Part shown: one piece after another, positions 18,445 through 28,953 of the stretch
Numbering within the stretch: position 1 is the first letter of the stretch
Layout: each line of letters opens with the position of its first letter
DNA from: Haplomitrium mnioides
Lineage: Eukaryota > Marchantiophyta > Haplomitriopsida > Calobryales
Length of the DNA stretch: 32,323 nucleotides
Direction: 5' to 3'
NCBI GenBank assembly: GCA_049999725.1
Contig: JBNGIS010035370.1
Coordinates: 1 to 32,323 of the forward strand
Notes under the pieces: generated by a model
The model's database searches: none
What the model saw: the letters and a program-made list of their open reading frames with translations, nothing else
Told to the model about the DNA's origin: nothing
Position numbers and translations under genes: made by a program

Positions 18445-20238
18445 ATAATAAGTCTTGTTGCAAGTGTTCCCTTTTGGTTTAAAGAGGTTGGTGCTAAACA
18501 ACAACTACAACAAACACCCTCTTCAATGTTTGTGTTTTGGGAAATTCCATAGGTGTTGCTGTTAGAATAAAACCACAGACTTTGCATCCAAAGACAGCTT
18601 TGGCTGAAGTTAGTGCAGAGAAGAACCATTCTTGAAGCTCACCAACTGCCAGTTTGCCATTGGATCTATGTTAGTCCAAAGCATTAGCTAAAATCTGTGG
18701 AATTAAATTGTTGCAACATTTTTTGTTTCATTTCTGCTTCTAAATGAGGTTGTATAGAGACTCAATAGGTTAAGAAAATATTAATAGATTACAAAATATA
18801 TATTGGAGTTACTAAAACTTAGCTCTATATCTCCCAAATACTTTTTGTTTATATGTCAACATATAGCCTCTAAACTAAGTGAAAACCACAACTTAGACTA
18901 CTTTATAATTGTAAAAGTTAGGCGATTGAAGTTCTTTGCATTGAGAGGCATGTATGTTGTTGGAGCAAAGTCAAATCGGTATATAGCTATTTGTTTGAGT
19001 GCATTCGGCATCAAAAATTTTAGTCATATATATTGCATTTATGTTGTGTGTATACAAGTTCTTAAAGTGAGTCTATAAATCTCAACATATAAATGTTAAA
19101 CGCATTTCTTGTATATATGCTTATGTATACACAAAGTCAATAACATGCGTCGTAAATTTGTTTGACAAAGTAGAATGCATTCTACCAATTGCACCATTGA
19201 GTTTATTTGCAACAATACAATTTGCTTTAGGTTATAAATGCATCAGGATCATACAAACCATAAACACCATCGAAGCACTACCAATTCTAAATGCACGAGT
19301 ATTGTTGACTTGGATAACTACAATAAATGCAAGCTTCATGTAAGAAAATGGTTCCACCTTGGTACTAGCATAATGAATACACAATGATTCTCCACTTAGA
19401 TCACTAAGTTAAATGAAAGCTTCACACTAAAAGAAGTAGAGAACCCTAAACCCCACGTCCATGAACCAACAAACAAACACAAGCAAGCAGGCATATACAC
19501 ATGAAATGAAGAAAACATTTAGTAAATAAAGTAGATATGTTTGGTGATGAATCGGAATTGGAAAGTAGAGAATGGGAAGGGACAATGTGTTCAAAAAAAT
19601 GAACTTCGAAAATCCACATGAAGAGTTGAGAGGCTGACGAGCGAGAGCACTTGGCATAGAATATGCTTCGAAGGAGACACCTAAGATCAAAATCGAAGGT
19701 CGCTAGGAAATCATGTTGCAATATAGCAAGATTGTGATGCTCAAGAGATCAGCTTCGAAGTAGACACCAAAATCCAAGTCACGAAATAGCAAATTAGCAG
19801 CTTCGCGAAACAACCAAAATCAAACACAAAAAAATCATGTTCAAGATGGACTTGATTTTTGCCAAACGTTCCCCATCGAAAAACGCTATCGCGCTACCTC
19901 GAAATTGCAAAAACATGACTATCCAGAGGAGTCAAAAAACAGCAGACGCGAAGTTGTTCTTCAACGTCTTGATATTTGACACCTTCTTATGAACTCGATC
20001 TAACTCTATAGATGTGGGGAAATATTTAGCTTATTGAAGATGTCCCGAATATAAATTCTCAATGTTTATATATATATATATATATATTGGAGGTTATCTT
20101 ACGCTAACATACAAGTTGCCACGTAATAATAGAGTGGGACAACAAATTTCAGCCAGTGGTAAGAGAATCGCCTAAATGTGGTATCCCTTCTAACATTTTA
20201 ACAAATTTCCTATTTTATGAGCCTATTGCTCACTGTCA
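18445..20238. other. AT-rich stretch without recognised genes
   Basis: I find no gene, RNA or clear transposon domain here. Open frames of 60-91 codons (for example 18803-19078 + and 19446-19721 -) show no motif. On the minus strand 18480-18660 reads without stops for about 50 codons (GKLAVGELQEWFFSALTSAK), which I do not recognise. Around 19660-19800 a loose direct repeat recurs (GCTTCGAAG(G/T)AGACACC at about 19670 and 19752). The right part could be internal or LTR sequence of a further element that is cut by the gap. Confidence 0.45.
20067..20088. repeat. (TA)n microsatellite
   Basis: About eleven uninterrupted TA units. Confidence 0.95.
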
Positions 20239-20338
20239 NNNNNNNNNNNNNNNNNNNNNNNNNNNNNNNNNNNNNNNNNNNNNNNNNNNNNNNNNNNNNN
20301 NNNNNNNNNNNNNNNNNNNNNNNNNNNNNNNNNNNNNN
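20239..20338. other. Assembly gap, exactly 100 N
   Basis: The run of exactly 100 N is the usual placeholder for a scaffold gap of unknown size, so distances across it are not reliable. Confidence 0.98.
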
Positions 20339-20439
20339 CTCTAAAAATAATCTAATGGCTAGCAATGAAAACTAGCTAATCATAACTAACAATTTTTAGT
20401 TATGGTTAATCTACAAGAGTAAGAGATACATTTCCAACA
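20339..20439 (-). repeat. 3' LTR start of copia-2, cut by the gap
   Basis: On the minus strand GTTGGAG is followed by TGTTGGAAATGTATC, the common plant copia LTR start, from 20439 downwards. About 100 bp are visible before the N run. Confidence 0.75.
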
Positions 20440-20449
20440 CTCCAACTTA

Positions 20450-21760
20450 TCGCATGTTGTTGTAGACCCCCATCTTGTTGATCATCTTGAAGTATCATTC
20501 TTGGAGCAATGCTTTGGTGAGAATGTCAGTTGCCATCTCTACTATCACACAATACTCTAGTTTCACTTCATTCTAAGCAGAAGTGAAGTGACATTGGAAG
20601 TCAATGTGTTTGTCTGTGGATGTTGGATTGGGTTGATGCTAGTTCCATTCATCCAAGTTTGTCACATACAAAAAAAATATCCCTTGCTTGAATCCAATCA
20701 AGCAACCTATGTATCCACACATCTTCCTTATAAGCATTTGGCAATGTCTTGTACTCAGCTTTAGTTGATGAAAAGGTAGTGGTCCTCTGCATTTAACTAC
20801 TCCAAGAGATAGCCATCTCCCATATGTCCATCATTGGGTCTTCTCTCCAATCTGGATCATTGTTTCCAATAAGCTTGATCCTTTTATCACCATACCATTT
20901 AATGCCAAGATCCTTTGTACCCTTCAAGTACATATAAATAGTATGCAATCAGCATTAAATGTAGGCATTACAACTTCCTTTGCTGATTGAGCAATTGCAT
21001 TCATGTCTCCAAGCACATGTGTCCCAAATATGTAGTGTACCCCTCCAAGGTCCACTTCTCAAATGGGTTATGCAAACCATGCTTTATGTTGCGCAGCAAA
21101 TTCAGGTAGCACTGAATAACATCAAGTCATATATAGTGATTATGATGATAAACCTCTTTACATGTAAGCAGTCTTGTTGTGATCGAATATGTCTCATGAA
21201 TATCCACCACTTTGTAAGTATTGGTCTATCTTCTCATACCATGCTCTTGAGGACTGCTCTAGTCCTTATAGAGACTTCCTAAAGGAAACACATACCTTGT
21301 GTTTCTTATCAGGTGCCTCAAACCCTACAAGTTGCACCATAAAGATCTCTTCCTTGAGATCTTCATTCAAGAAACCTAATTTCACATTCATTTCATGGAC
21401 TTACTTGTTCATATCTACTGCAATAGCCAATTAGCGACTGATTGACATCAACTCCACCATTGTTGGGGCGAATGTTTGTGAAAAATGATACCTTCCTTCT
21501 GCAAATATCCCTAAGCTACCACGTGTGCCTTGTACTTCGTGACTGCAACTTCACGCTTGAGCTCCCAATACCCACTTGCACTAATTGGTTCTCATGCCTT
21601 CTGGTAAGTCTCTCAGAGTCCAAGTCCTAATCTATATCAAAGATTGATACTTATCTTTTGTAGCGTACTCCCATTGTTTAGCATCATCCATTTTCATAGC
21701 ATGCCTTAGGCTGATTTGTTCTTATTCAAGAACAATATTTGCCTTACCTTCATGTCTTCC
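20450..21760 (-). pseudogene. copia-2 reverse transcriptase and RNase H, broken
   Basis: RT begins near 21700 with AMKMDDAKQWEYATKDKY. Then come ETFAPTMVELMSI, VKLGFLNEDLKEEIFMVQ with VGFEAPDKKHKVC, and SSRAWYEKIDQYLQSGGYS. The YVDD region is degenerate (about 21140-21170). RNase H shows MYLKGTKDLGIKWYGDKRI, AISWSS, TTTFSSTKAEYKTLPNAYKE and, near 20470-20520, DILTKALLQE. Several stops and frame changes are present. Confidence 0.83.
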
Positions 21761-21899
21761 AAGCTTGACAACCAGTCGTCAGAAATTTTGTGACTTCCTC
21801 ATAAATTGCAATGTCTTTTCACACTTTCTTTAGATTCCTCCAAGATAGCTGGTCCACCTTGTGTAAGTTGCTACCCAAAATCTATCCAACTCTCCATTA

Positions 21900-22780
21900 C
21901 CTAGGGTAATCCTCAAAATATTAAGGAGAGCAGGGCTTAGATTTACATCCAACTTGTTTCTTACCTCCCACTCATTGAAAACAACATACATGCACCAATT
22001 TGTTTTGCTTATAGCTAGGTCATAGTCATATACCTTCCCTCCTTCATTGTACCCAAGGAAAAATGCACTTTATTGTCGTAGGTTTGAACTTTTTGCGAAG
22101 TGTCACATGAACCAAGACATACAGCCAAAAAATCTCTAAGATGCTTCACTGAAGGTTGAACCTCCAAGCATGCTAAGATATTAACCCTTTAATTATATTA
22201 GTGGTGCTGACATTCTTCAGCTATAGCCACTCTCACTACTCAAAACTTGTCCTCCATGCCAGTATATGCAATGCTTCCCACCTTCTCAACAAACGTCTTG
22301 TTCAGTCATACTACCACACCATCCTAGTGTGGAGAATTGTGAGCAATCATCTTTGCTCTAATCCCAACTCTTCACAAGAAAATTTTGAAATTGTTGCTAT
22401 CACTCCAAAATCTTTGATTTTATTGTTAACTTCATTGTCCATCCCAAAGACATGTTTGAAACATTGAAACATCTTATCCTTACTGTACATGAAGTAGACA
22501 AAGGAAATCTCTGGTTTTTCTTAATATGTGAATGATACAAAGCACATGTAGCCAAAAATTGAAGGTGTCTTCATAAATCTACATATCTAGCTATGGATTA
22601 ATTCCAACAACCTGGATGCCCTCCATCCAATGGTGTGCCCTTTTTGTCTATAGATTTTGTGTGACTTTCCCTTCACACATCTTTCACAGAACTCAAGTGA
22701 AGTAGATTTTTCCAAACCATGTTGCTCACCATGCTAGTAGGCAACCTTAGTCATTGCTTCCTCAAATGTCCAAGCCTGTG
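21900..22780 (-). pseudogene. copia-2 integrase, broken
   Basis: LEFCERCVKGKSHKIY near 22650-22720 is the pre-integrase zinc-binding end. The core shows FVYFMYSKDKMFQCFKHVFG and NKTFVEKVGSIAYTGM. The C-terminal part has KCIFLGYNEGGKVYDYDLA and VVFNEWEVRNKLDVNL. Stops interrupt it repeatedly. Confidence 0.8.
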
Positions 22781-23269
22781 GTGCCAGAGATTTATCCCCC
22801 TTCTCTCTGGTTAGCCATACTCATGCTTTCTTCAACCTTTAGAATGTTATTCAATCTACATAGTTTCTCTCCCATTATACTAGCACCAACTACCTTGCCA
22901 ACCTTACTCAGAGCTTTAGAGCTTATGGGTCAAGGTTGACCACCAAGCAAGTTATGGTAAAAGCATACATTGACACAAGTTTTCTTGTGATCTCAGATCC
23001 ATAAAGAACTCCCTCCAAGATGTGGGTGGTACTTGTGCTTCCCAATCTTTTAATGCTGAGATACACTATCTATTCCAATTGCATGCATTCTAGAGTTGTT
23101 ACCCAACTCTATCAACTTTGGAATTTGCTCTAATGACATCCATTAATCATATCTTCCTTGATGACATATGGTTGGATGCACCAGGTATTAGAGCATCCTG
23201 GTCATCCACTTCTTCAAGTCACGTTTATTAATCCTTGTCTTCAGATGATTTCTTTTCAACAAATGCTAC

Positions 23270-23637
23270 ACTTGAGGTGTCTTGAGATTTCTCTCCTCTC
23301 CTTCAAACTTGATGTCAGCCAGTTTCTTCTTGCAGGATTTGGACAAGTGTCTAAGTTTCTTGCAATATTGATAGGTACATATCTCTGCATATATCCATTC
23401 TTTCTCTTCTCTTTTGGCAATCAAAGCATTATCATCAATCTTTTCCTTGTTATGTTGCATCTACTTCTTACTAAGTAAGCAACTTGTTAGAGATTCCAAG
23501 TCTAAACTAGACTCTTTTGCCTCCACGGACATAACTAGAGTTATATATTCTTTAGAGAGGTTGTTGAACAAGACACATACTATGTACTCTTCTTCAATTT
23601 GACAACTTGCTGCTAGCAACTCACCAGCTATGGATTT
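23270..23637 (-). pseudogene. copia-2 gag, 5'-truncated, zinc knuckle mutated
   Basis: From 23637 downwards the UBN2-type region reads AGELLAASCQIEEEYIVCVL then FNNLSKEYITLVMSVEAKES. Near 23340-23390 the knuckle reads YQYCKKLRHLSKSC, where the first Cys of CX2CX4HX4C is replaced by Tyr. The truncation at 23637 coincides with the first base of the + strand LTR. Confidence 0.8.
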
Positions 23638-24061
23638 TGTAATAGTACAAGCATAAGATTGTGCTATATATAAGAAAATAGAGAGGAGTAGAAGAAGTGG
23701 TAGTTAGTCACTTTTAGGGTTGATATTGGATTACTTGCCTTCAAAGTCACTTTTGGTAGAGAGTCACTTTTAGGTTACTTGATTTCGAAGTCACTTTTGG
23801 TAGAGAGTCACTTTTAGGGCTGAAATTAGAAGTGACTTGTAAGTGAAGAAAGAGGGATGACACTCTCTTTTCTTGTATAAATAGAAGGGCTTCTAAGCCT
23901 CTCTCTTCATTTTGGAGTTCCTCTGGAATCACTTGGGTTCGTTGGTTGCTTGGCTTTTGCTTGCACTCTTGGTATTAGCTTGGATCTTGAGTTTCCTTTG
24001 GTTGATGAACTCTATTAGAGTTCAATATGAGTTCTTACTCATTTGGATTTGGTTCTTATTA
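23638..24061 (+). mobile_element. Gypsy-family LTR, complete, + orientation
   Basis: The LTR starts TGTAATAGTACAAGCATAAG, has TATAAATA at about 23876, and ends near GGTTCTTATTA at 24061. It matches the 5' LTR of gypsy A (27815-28332, minus) but in the opposite orientation and about 90 bp shorter. It interrupts copia-2 gag on its left. On its right it meets another LTR start in the same orientation. It could be a solo LTR or a rearranged 3' LTR of element A. Confidence 0.8.
23744..23830 (+). repeat. Tandem repeat, about 44 bp, in LTR U3
   Basis: Copies start at 23744 and 23788, each beginning AAGTCACTTTTGGTAGAGAG and continuing TCACTTTTAGG. Such U3 repeats often act as enhancers. That role here is inference. 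Confidence 0.8.
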
Positions 24062-24146
24062 TGTAATAGTACAAGCATAAGGTTGTGCTATTTATAAGAA
24101 AATAGAGAGGAGTGAAGGAAGTGGTAGTGAATCACTTTTAAGGTTG
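24062..24146 (+). repeat. LTR start fragment joined head-to-tail to the complete LTR
   Basis: TGTAATAGTACAAGCATAAG recurs directly after the complete LTR and stays LTR-like for 85 bp. The sequence then switches at about 24147 to the antisense integrase of gypsy A. Confidence 0.82.
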
Positions 24147-25060
24147 AGCAATAACAAGATGGTTTCGGGTATTTTGCAAAGAGGAAGATAAATGAGACAA
24201 AAAAGGTAGAAAGACTTGGAACATTAGAAGAGGAAGGAGAAACCAAACCATCAAGAACAAGAGGATGTTGACCAAAATTAATAAAGAAAGGAGAAAATCC
24301 AATACTTGCTTGTTTGGAGTTGTTGTATGCAAAATCTACAGCTAGTAAGAAACTATCCCAATCCGTATGATGAACGTTGATAAACACTTGAAGCATATCC
24401 TCCATAATATGATTTGCACGTTCAATTTTCCCATTTGTTTGTGGATGATAAGTTGTAGACATAGATAGTTTGGTACCCAAAAGTGTGCACAACTCTCGCC
24501 AAAACTTCTTAGTGAATGTGATTCTTTATTAGATATTAACACCTTTGGCATTCCATGATAACGGAAGACTGTATCAAAGTAAATCTTTGCCAATTATGGA
24601 GCATCAACAACGTGAGATCCTTTTCATCCCTAAATTGTTGCTACTTGAGATGTTGGTGGTCTTTAAAAATCCTCCTAGTTGACATCCTAGTTATCTTTAA
24701 ACTGATCTATATCCACTATTGATGTTAGATGAATATGTTTGTTTAGCTTATCCATAAACACCATAATAGAAGTAAACTCACGAGGCGTGGTTGGAAACAA
24801 AGTGACAAGATCTAAACTTACATGTTCTTAACAAGCATTAGGAATCAATAGTGGTTGAAGAAAACCAACTAGTTTTTTATTTGAAGCCTTGTTTTGCTGA
24901 TAACTTTCACAAGAATGAACAAAGCCACAAACATTTTGAGCTAGGTTTGACCACCACCAAGTGTGTTGAAGCAACTCTATAGTCTTGTCTACCCCAAGAG
25001 GCCCTGAAATTGGAATACCATATGCTTCTTGTAAGCATGTTATTTGAAAAGCATCATCTT
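24147..25060 (-). pseudogene. Gypsy A integrase, broken, truncated at its C-terminus
   Basis: The zinc-binding start (about 25060-24860) reads QEAYGIPISGPLGVDKTIEL then HTWWWSNLAQNV and FVHSCESYQQNKAS. Both His of the HHCC motif and the second Cys appear replaced. The core shows FTSIMVFMDKLNKHIHL and AKIYFDTVFRYHGMPKVLIS. It then continues in another frame with LLGTKLSMSTTYHPQTNGKI and GFSPFFINFGQHPLVL. The text ends abruptly at 24147 in LTR sequence, so the chromodomain is gone. Confidence 0.85.
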
Positions 25061-25249
25061 ATGGAACATATATTTGATGTCCTTGATAGAGAATACCATC
25101 CCGAATGGAAAATGCATGATGCTCACTATCTTTGACCGCCAAATATACCCTAATAAGATTAAAGAAGGCATCTTCTTGTAACTTTTGTCAAAAGCCTTCA
25201 CTGGTTGCTTCATCAAGATGTAGTACACTAATATTTGCAGTCTCCAATG

Positions 25250-25822
25250 TATTTAGTCGATGATCTAGGCTTTGTGTAGATGCATAAAAAATGGTATGGA
25301 GCCTTCCGTACTTGTACTCCAACTTGATATCCAAGAGTTGCAGTTGATCTTCCTATTGATGATGACGACTTGTCATATTTTCGAAGTGAATTGACTACAA
25401 CAAGAGCTTATGATCGGTGAGCATAAGTACATGCTTTCCTAAAGATATTGTCTCTAAATCTTGGTAGCATAAACCATCTCCAATTGCTCTCTATCCCTTG
25501 CAGAATAATTTCTCTCTAGTGCATTTAGTCAGCGTGACATGAAGACAATTGGATGAAGTCCATCCTCAAACTCTTGTTGTATCACTACTCTAATAGCAAA
25601 ATTAGAGGCCTAAAAATCAACTATAAAATGTGTCTTTGGGTCATACAGCTCCAGAATTAGACGACAAGATACCACATCCTTGAGTTGTTGAAATGCCCAT
25701 TGCTCTTTGGCCGTCCATTGAAACTTTTCCTCATTGCCTAATAGATCTATAAGAGGTGTAGCAGTATGAGAATAAAATGGATGAATCTTTGATAAAAACT
25801 TGCTAGTTCGATGAAAGCTCAA
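25250..25822 (-). pseudogene. Gypsy A RNase H, broken
   Basis: TPLIDLLGNEEKFQWTAKEQ, then LYDPKTHFIVDF, mark the RT-RNase H connection. More RNase H follows at lower coordinates with stops and frame changes. The region 25061-25250 before the integrase zinc finger is the usual linker. Confidence 0.8.
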
Positions 25823-26460
25823 ACATCCTTCATATCATTTGGTGTTGATCGCTCTGTAACAACCTTAATTTTCTCTTCCTCTATCTTGATGCCTTCCACA
25901 GATACTTTATGTCCTTGGTAAGTCACCTCTTTCTTCCAAAACTCACACTTAGACTTCTTGTAATTAAACTTCCAATTGTGTAGTTGTGGTAGTACTTCCT
26001 TGAGATGAGCACGATGCTCAACTTTACTTTTACTAAAGATAAGGATATCGTCCAAGAACACCAACACTAACTTATCCAACAACCCATCAAAAACTCAATT
26101 CATTTGATCTATGAATATTGTTGGAGCATTAGTAAGACCAAATGTAAGAACCTTTCCCTCAAAATGCCCACACCTTGTGTGAAAAGTTGTCTTTAACACA
26201 ACACTTGGCCTGATAAAAACTTTCCAAGAACCACTTTGAAGATCCAACTTAGAGAATAATCATGCACCACTTAATTGATTCAGCATATCATCAATACGAA
26301 GTAGAAGATATCCATTCTTCATTGTTTGATTATTCAAGCCTCAATAATATGTGCAAAGACAAAATCCACCATCTTTTATTGGTACAAAAAAACTAGAGCT
26401 CCTCAAGGCAAAGTATTATATTGAATGAAATCCTTCTTAAGTAGATTTTTCAAGGTCTTT
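25819..26460 (-). pseudogene. Gypsy A reverse transcriptase, broken
   Basis: FGLTNAPTIF (about 26140) and FLDDILIFSKSKVEHRAHLK (about 26060) are the gypsy RT hallmarks, with the catalytic DD of the [FY]xDD box kept. KFNYKKSKCEFWKKEVTYQG and HKVSVEGI follow. Stops interrupt the upstream part. The stretch 26460-26770 has weak RT/linker similarity only. Confidence 0.85.
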
Positions 26461-26772
26461 TGAAGCTCTTCTAATCTTGTAGTGATTATCTGGCAACCAT
26501 TTTGGCTAATCCTCTAGAAACATATCCGCTAACTCCTTCAAAATATTATCTATCATTGAGGTACATGCAAATTTTCCTCCCTCATTACTCAAGTCTATGA
26601 TGGGTTTGATCAAAACATAAAACACATGCAACTCTTCACTGAATTAATTCACATACTCCACTGAATTAATATGCTGAACTAATTTAGGCTTCTTCACCAA
26701 AAATTTCAAACAATCTAAAATAAATGTCTTATCTTTTAAGGTATCTTGAATTTGTTGTTTTGTCTGATCAAC

Positions 26773-27069
26773 TTAAACAGATTGGTCTTCAAGACAAAGT
26801 AACCTTAAAATGATATCATATTGTATAGATGCTATAACAAATTGTATATATTCTACGTACTCTTTTCTATTCCTTAGAAGGAATAGCCTCTTAGAACAAA
26901 ACAAGTCATGCTTTTGGCCATCGACCATAGTCACAACCCTCTCTTTGATAGGTATAAATTTTTCTTTGATTATCTTAGCAAAACGTAGTGGCATAAAATT
27001 TTCAAAACTTCGGCTATCTACCAACATTCTACAAGAGTGTCTCTTAATCATACCATCAAGATGGAACAA
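26773..27069 (-). pseudogene. Gypsy A retropepsin-like protease, active-site variant
   Basis: HSCRMLVDSRSFENFMPLRF occupies the position of the LVDSGST/SHNF active site of gypsy proteases. The Gly of D-S/T-G is Arg here. TMVDGQKHDLF follows. The 98-codon stretch is open, but the substitution at the invariant Gly suggests it is not functional. Confidence 0.75.
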
Positions 27070-27775
27070 GATACCTCAAATTCTTGTTGAGCTTTTAATT
27101 ATATTAGAGTTAGTGAAGCTATGAATAAGTTGTTCGAATAGTTGAGAATGTAACCTAGCTTTGATAGCAATAAGTAATTGATTCATATTGCTCCATGATG
27201 TACATTGTTTTTCTAATTAAGAAAGCTCTCTCATTGTCACTTCCATGGCTTCAATCCTTGAACAAAATGGTCTAGTGCTTCTTCTTCTCTTAATTCAAGA
27301 ATTTGCATAATTGTATCTTGAAATTGTGTAACATAACTTCTCATTGTACCAAGTTTCTTCAATTCAACAATCAATCTCTATTTACTTTTGAAGCATTTAA
27401 GATCTTAAATCTTGAAATCACTTCTTCTTTGAATTCACACATTGAAACAATATGAGCAACAAATCTACGTTGTGCTTGTTCTATTTGATATTTTCACCAA
27501 GTCTTTGCAACTCTTTCTAATTGACTTGTCACAAATAGAATTTGTCAACCATCTTCTCTAATGTTTTTAGCTTTAAAATCTTGCTTACAATCGAATATAA
27601 AGTTCTTAGATGCACCAAAAACCATCTTCCTATCAAATGCCTTTGGCGTTGGAAATAGTCTATAACTCTCTTCTTCTCAAAAAGTTTCTCTTTCTTTCAT
27701 TCTCACTTCCAAAAGGTGTGAAAGATGTTCAAGCTATTGTTGCATTGCTTGAACCACCGCTTCTTGATTCTCCAT
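27070..27775 (-). pseudogene. Gypsy A gag, broken, zinc knuckle region deleted
   Basis: A gag-like frame starts at ATG 27775 (MENQEAVVQAMQQ) and stops at once at TAG; the rest is frame-shifted. Compared with element B, the text jumps from LLIAIKARLHSQ to the protease, missing the region B has around TLTDVEHEHLRQNRG, where the zinc knuckle should be. Confidence 0.65.
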
Positions 27776-27801
27776 ATAACTCACCACCAAAAAGAATTGT
27801 A

Positions 27802-27813
27802 GCTCTAATACTA
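27802..27813 (-). other. Primer binding site of gypsy A
   Basis: On the minus strand TAGTATTAGAGC matches 10 of 12 bases of the usual initiator tRNA-Met site TGGTATCAGAGC. It lies just inside the LTR. Confidence 0.65.
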
Positions 27814-27814
27814 A

Positions 27815-28332
27815 TATAAAAAAACTCAAAACCCAATTCTAATAAGCAATAATTCATAGTGAACTCTAGTAGAGTTCTTCAACCAAATGCCAATAAGGCA
27901 AGCAAAGCCAAGCAAATCCACTACAAGATAACTTTAATAGAGTTATGCAACTCAATGCCCAAGCTAAAACCAAGAGTGCAAGCAAAAGCCAACCAACCAA
28001 AGAATCCAAGTGATTTGAGAGGAACTCCAAAATTAGAAGTGGGACTATGAAGCCCTTTTATTTATACAAAGGAAGAAGATGTGATCCCCATTTCTTCACT
28101 TACAAGTCACTTTCGATTTCAACCCTAGAAGTGATCTTCTAAAAGAAACTTGGAAGGCAAGTAATCTTATCTCACTTCAACTCTAAAAGTAACCTTGTAC
28201 CACTTCACTTAAAGTAACTTCAAAAGCAAGTAACCTTAAAATGATTTCAACTCTAAAATTGACCCTTTACCATTTTTTTCACTTGTGTTTATTTTCTTAT
28301 AAATAGCAAAACATCATGCTTGTACTAGTACA
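27815..28332 (-). repeat. 5' LTR of gypsy A
   Basis: About 518 bp on the minus strand from TGTACTAGTACAAGC (28332) to the T-rich end next to the primer site. It contains a TATA box (TATAAATA, about 28050-28060) and the repeated AAGTCAC/AAGTTAC motifs in U3. Confidence 0.83.
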
Positions 28333-28531
28333 TTAATCTACTTCTCAAAAAGTGATTCTACTTCAAAGATAAGTAATCCTAATACCACTTCATGAAAAGT
28401 TGATCGAACTTTCAAAATGATCTTATACCAATCTTCACTAAAAGATTATCCTTCTTTAATGGTCACTACAATCTCTTTCACTCCTCTCTATTTTCTTATA
28501 AATAGTATAACATCATACTTATACTATTATA
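28333..28531 (-). repeat. 3' LTR fragment (U3 start) of gypsy B
   Basis: On the minus strand TATAATAGTATAAGTATGAT (28531 down) is homologous to the gypsy A LTR start and shares the CTATTTATAAGAAAATA block. After 199 bp it is cut by the first base of the gypsy A LTR. Confidence 0.8.
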
Positions 28532-28559
28532 TTGTTCATACCTTCTAATCAATGACGTC

Positions 28560-28860
28560 TTTGTTATTGCCAGTAGTTTCAAACAACTCCAGAGCCTCTT
28601 AAGAATTTTCAAAGTTAGAACAATGCTCCTAAGTTGCATCATGAAGTGGACAACCCATCTACAAAACTTCATATTGAACTTGAATTTGTTACCTCCGCTT
28701 TATAACTTGTGTTGCCAAAATGAGGTCTATTTTATATTCTTCATGATCATCAAGAATTACAGATATAAGAGGAATTTGAAAACAATTAAAAAAATAAAAT
28801 GGACTAGAAACAAAATGCTTGAGTTTAGATATATGGAAACATAATGAATCTTTATATGGA
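28560..28860 (-). pseudogene. Chromodomain of gypsy B, broken
   Basis: After the integrase, FHISKLKHFVS matches the FHVSxLKP motif. EEYKIDLILATQVIKRR, then QIQVQYEV and GCPLHDAT.EHCSNFENS, match the chromodomain pattern EYEVExIL..R..RR...QYLVKW.G.P..EATWE. Stops interrupt it. Chromodomains direct integration toward particular chromatin. Confidence 0.78.
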
Positions 28861-28953
28861 AAGGAAAATCAAGGTTGTAAGTAATGAAAGAAATAACTTG
28901 AGAAATATAAAAAGGATTAATGTAAGCCGAAATAAGCTTACGAACTTGAGTAT

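Larger units (their letters stand above)
20339..23637 (-). mobile_element. Ty1/copia retrotransposon, antisense, decayed (copia-2)
   Basis: Read on the minus strand the order is gag (truncated at 23637), zinc knuckle, integrase, RT, RNase H and the 3' LTR start (20439). The 3' LTR then enters the assembly gap. The order integrase before RT is diagnostic of copia. All domains have stops and frame changes. The 5' end of gag is replaced at 23638 by a gypsy-type LTR, so the 5' LTR and primer site are not in this window. Confidence 0.87.
24147..28332 (-). mobile_element. Ty3/gypsy retrotransposon A, antisense, decayed
   Basis: Minus-strand order: 5' LTR (28332-27815), primer site, gag, protease, RT, RNase H, integrase. 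That is the gypsy order. It is closely related to element B by LTR and by protein text (for example WWWSNLAQ in A against RWWSNLAQ in B). The chromodomain and the 3' LTR in the expected orientation are missing; an inverted LTR stands in their place. Every domain has stops or frame changes. Confidence 0.88.

Noticed and set aside
20156-20344. Open frame across the N run
   Set aside because: It is an artefact of translating the 100-N gap as unknown residues.
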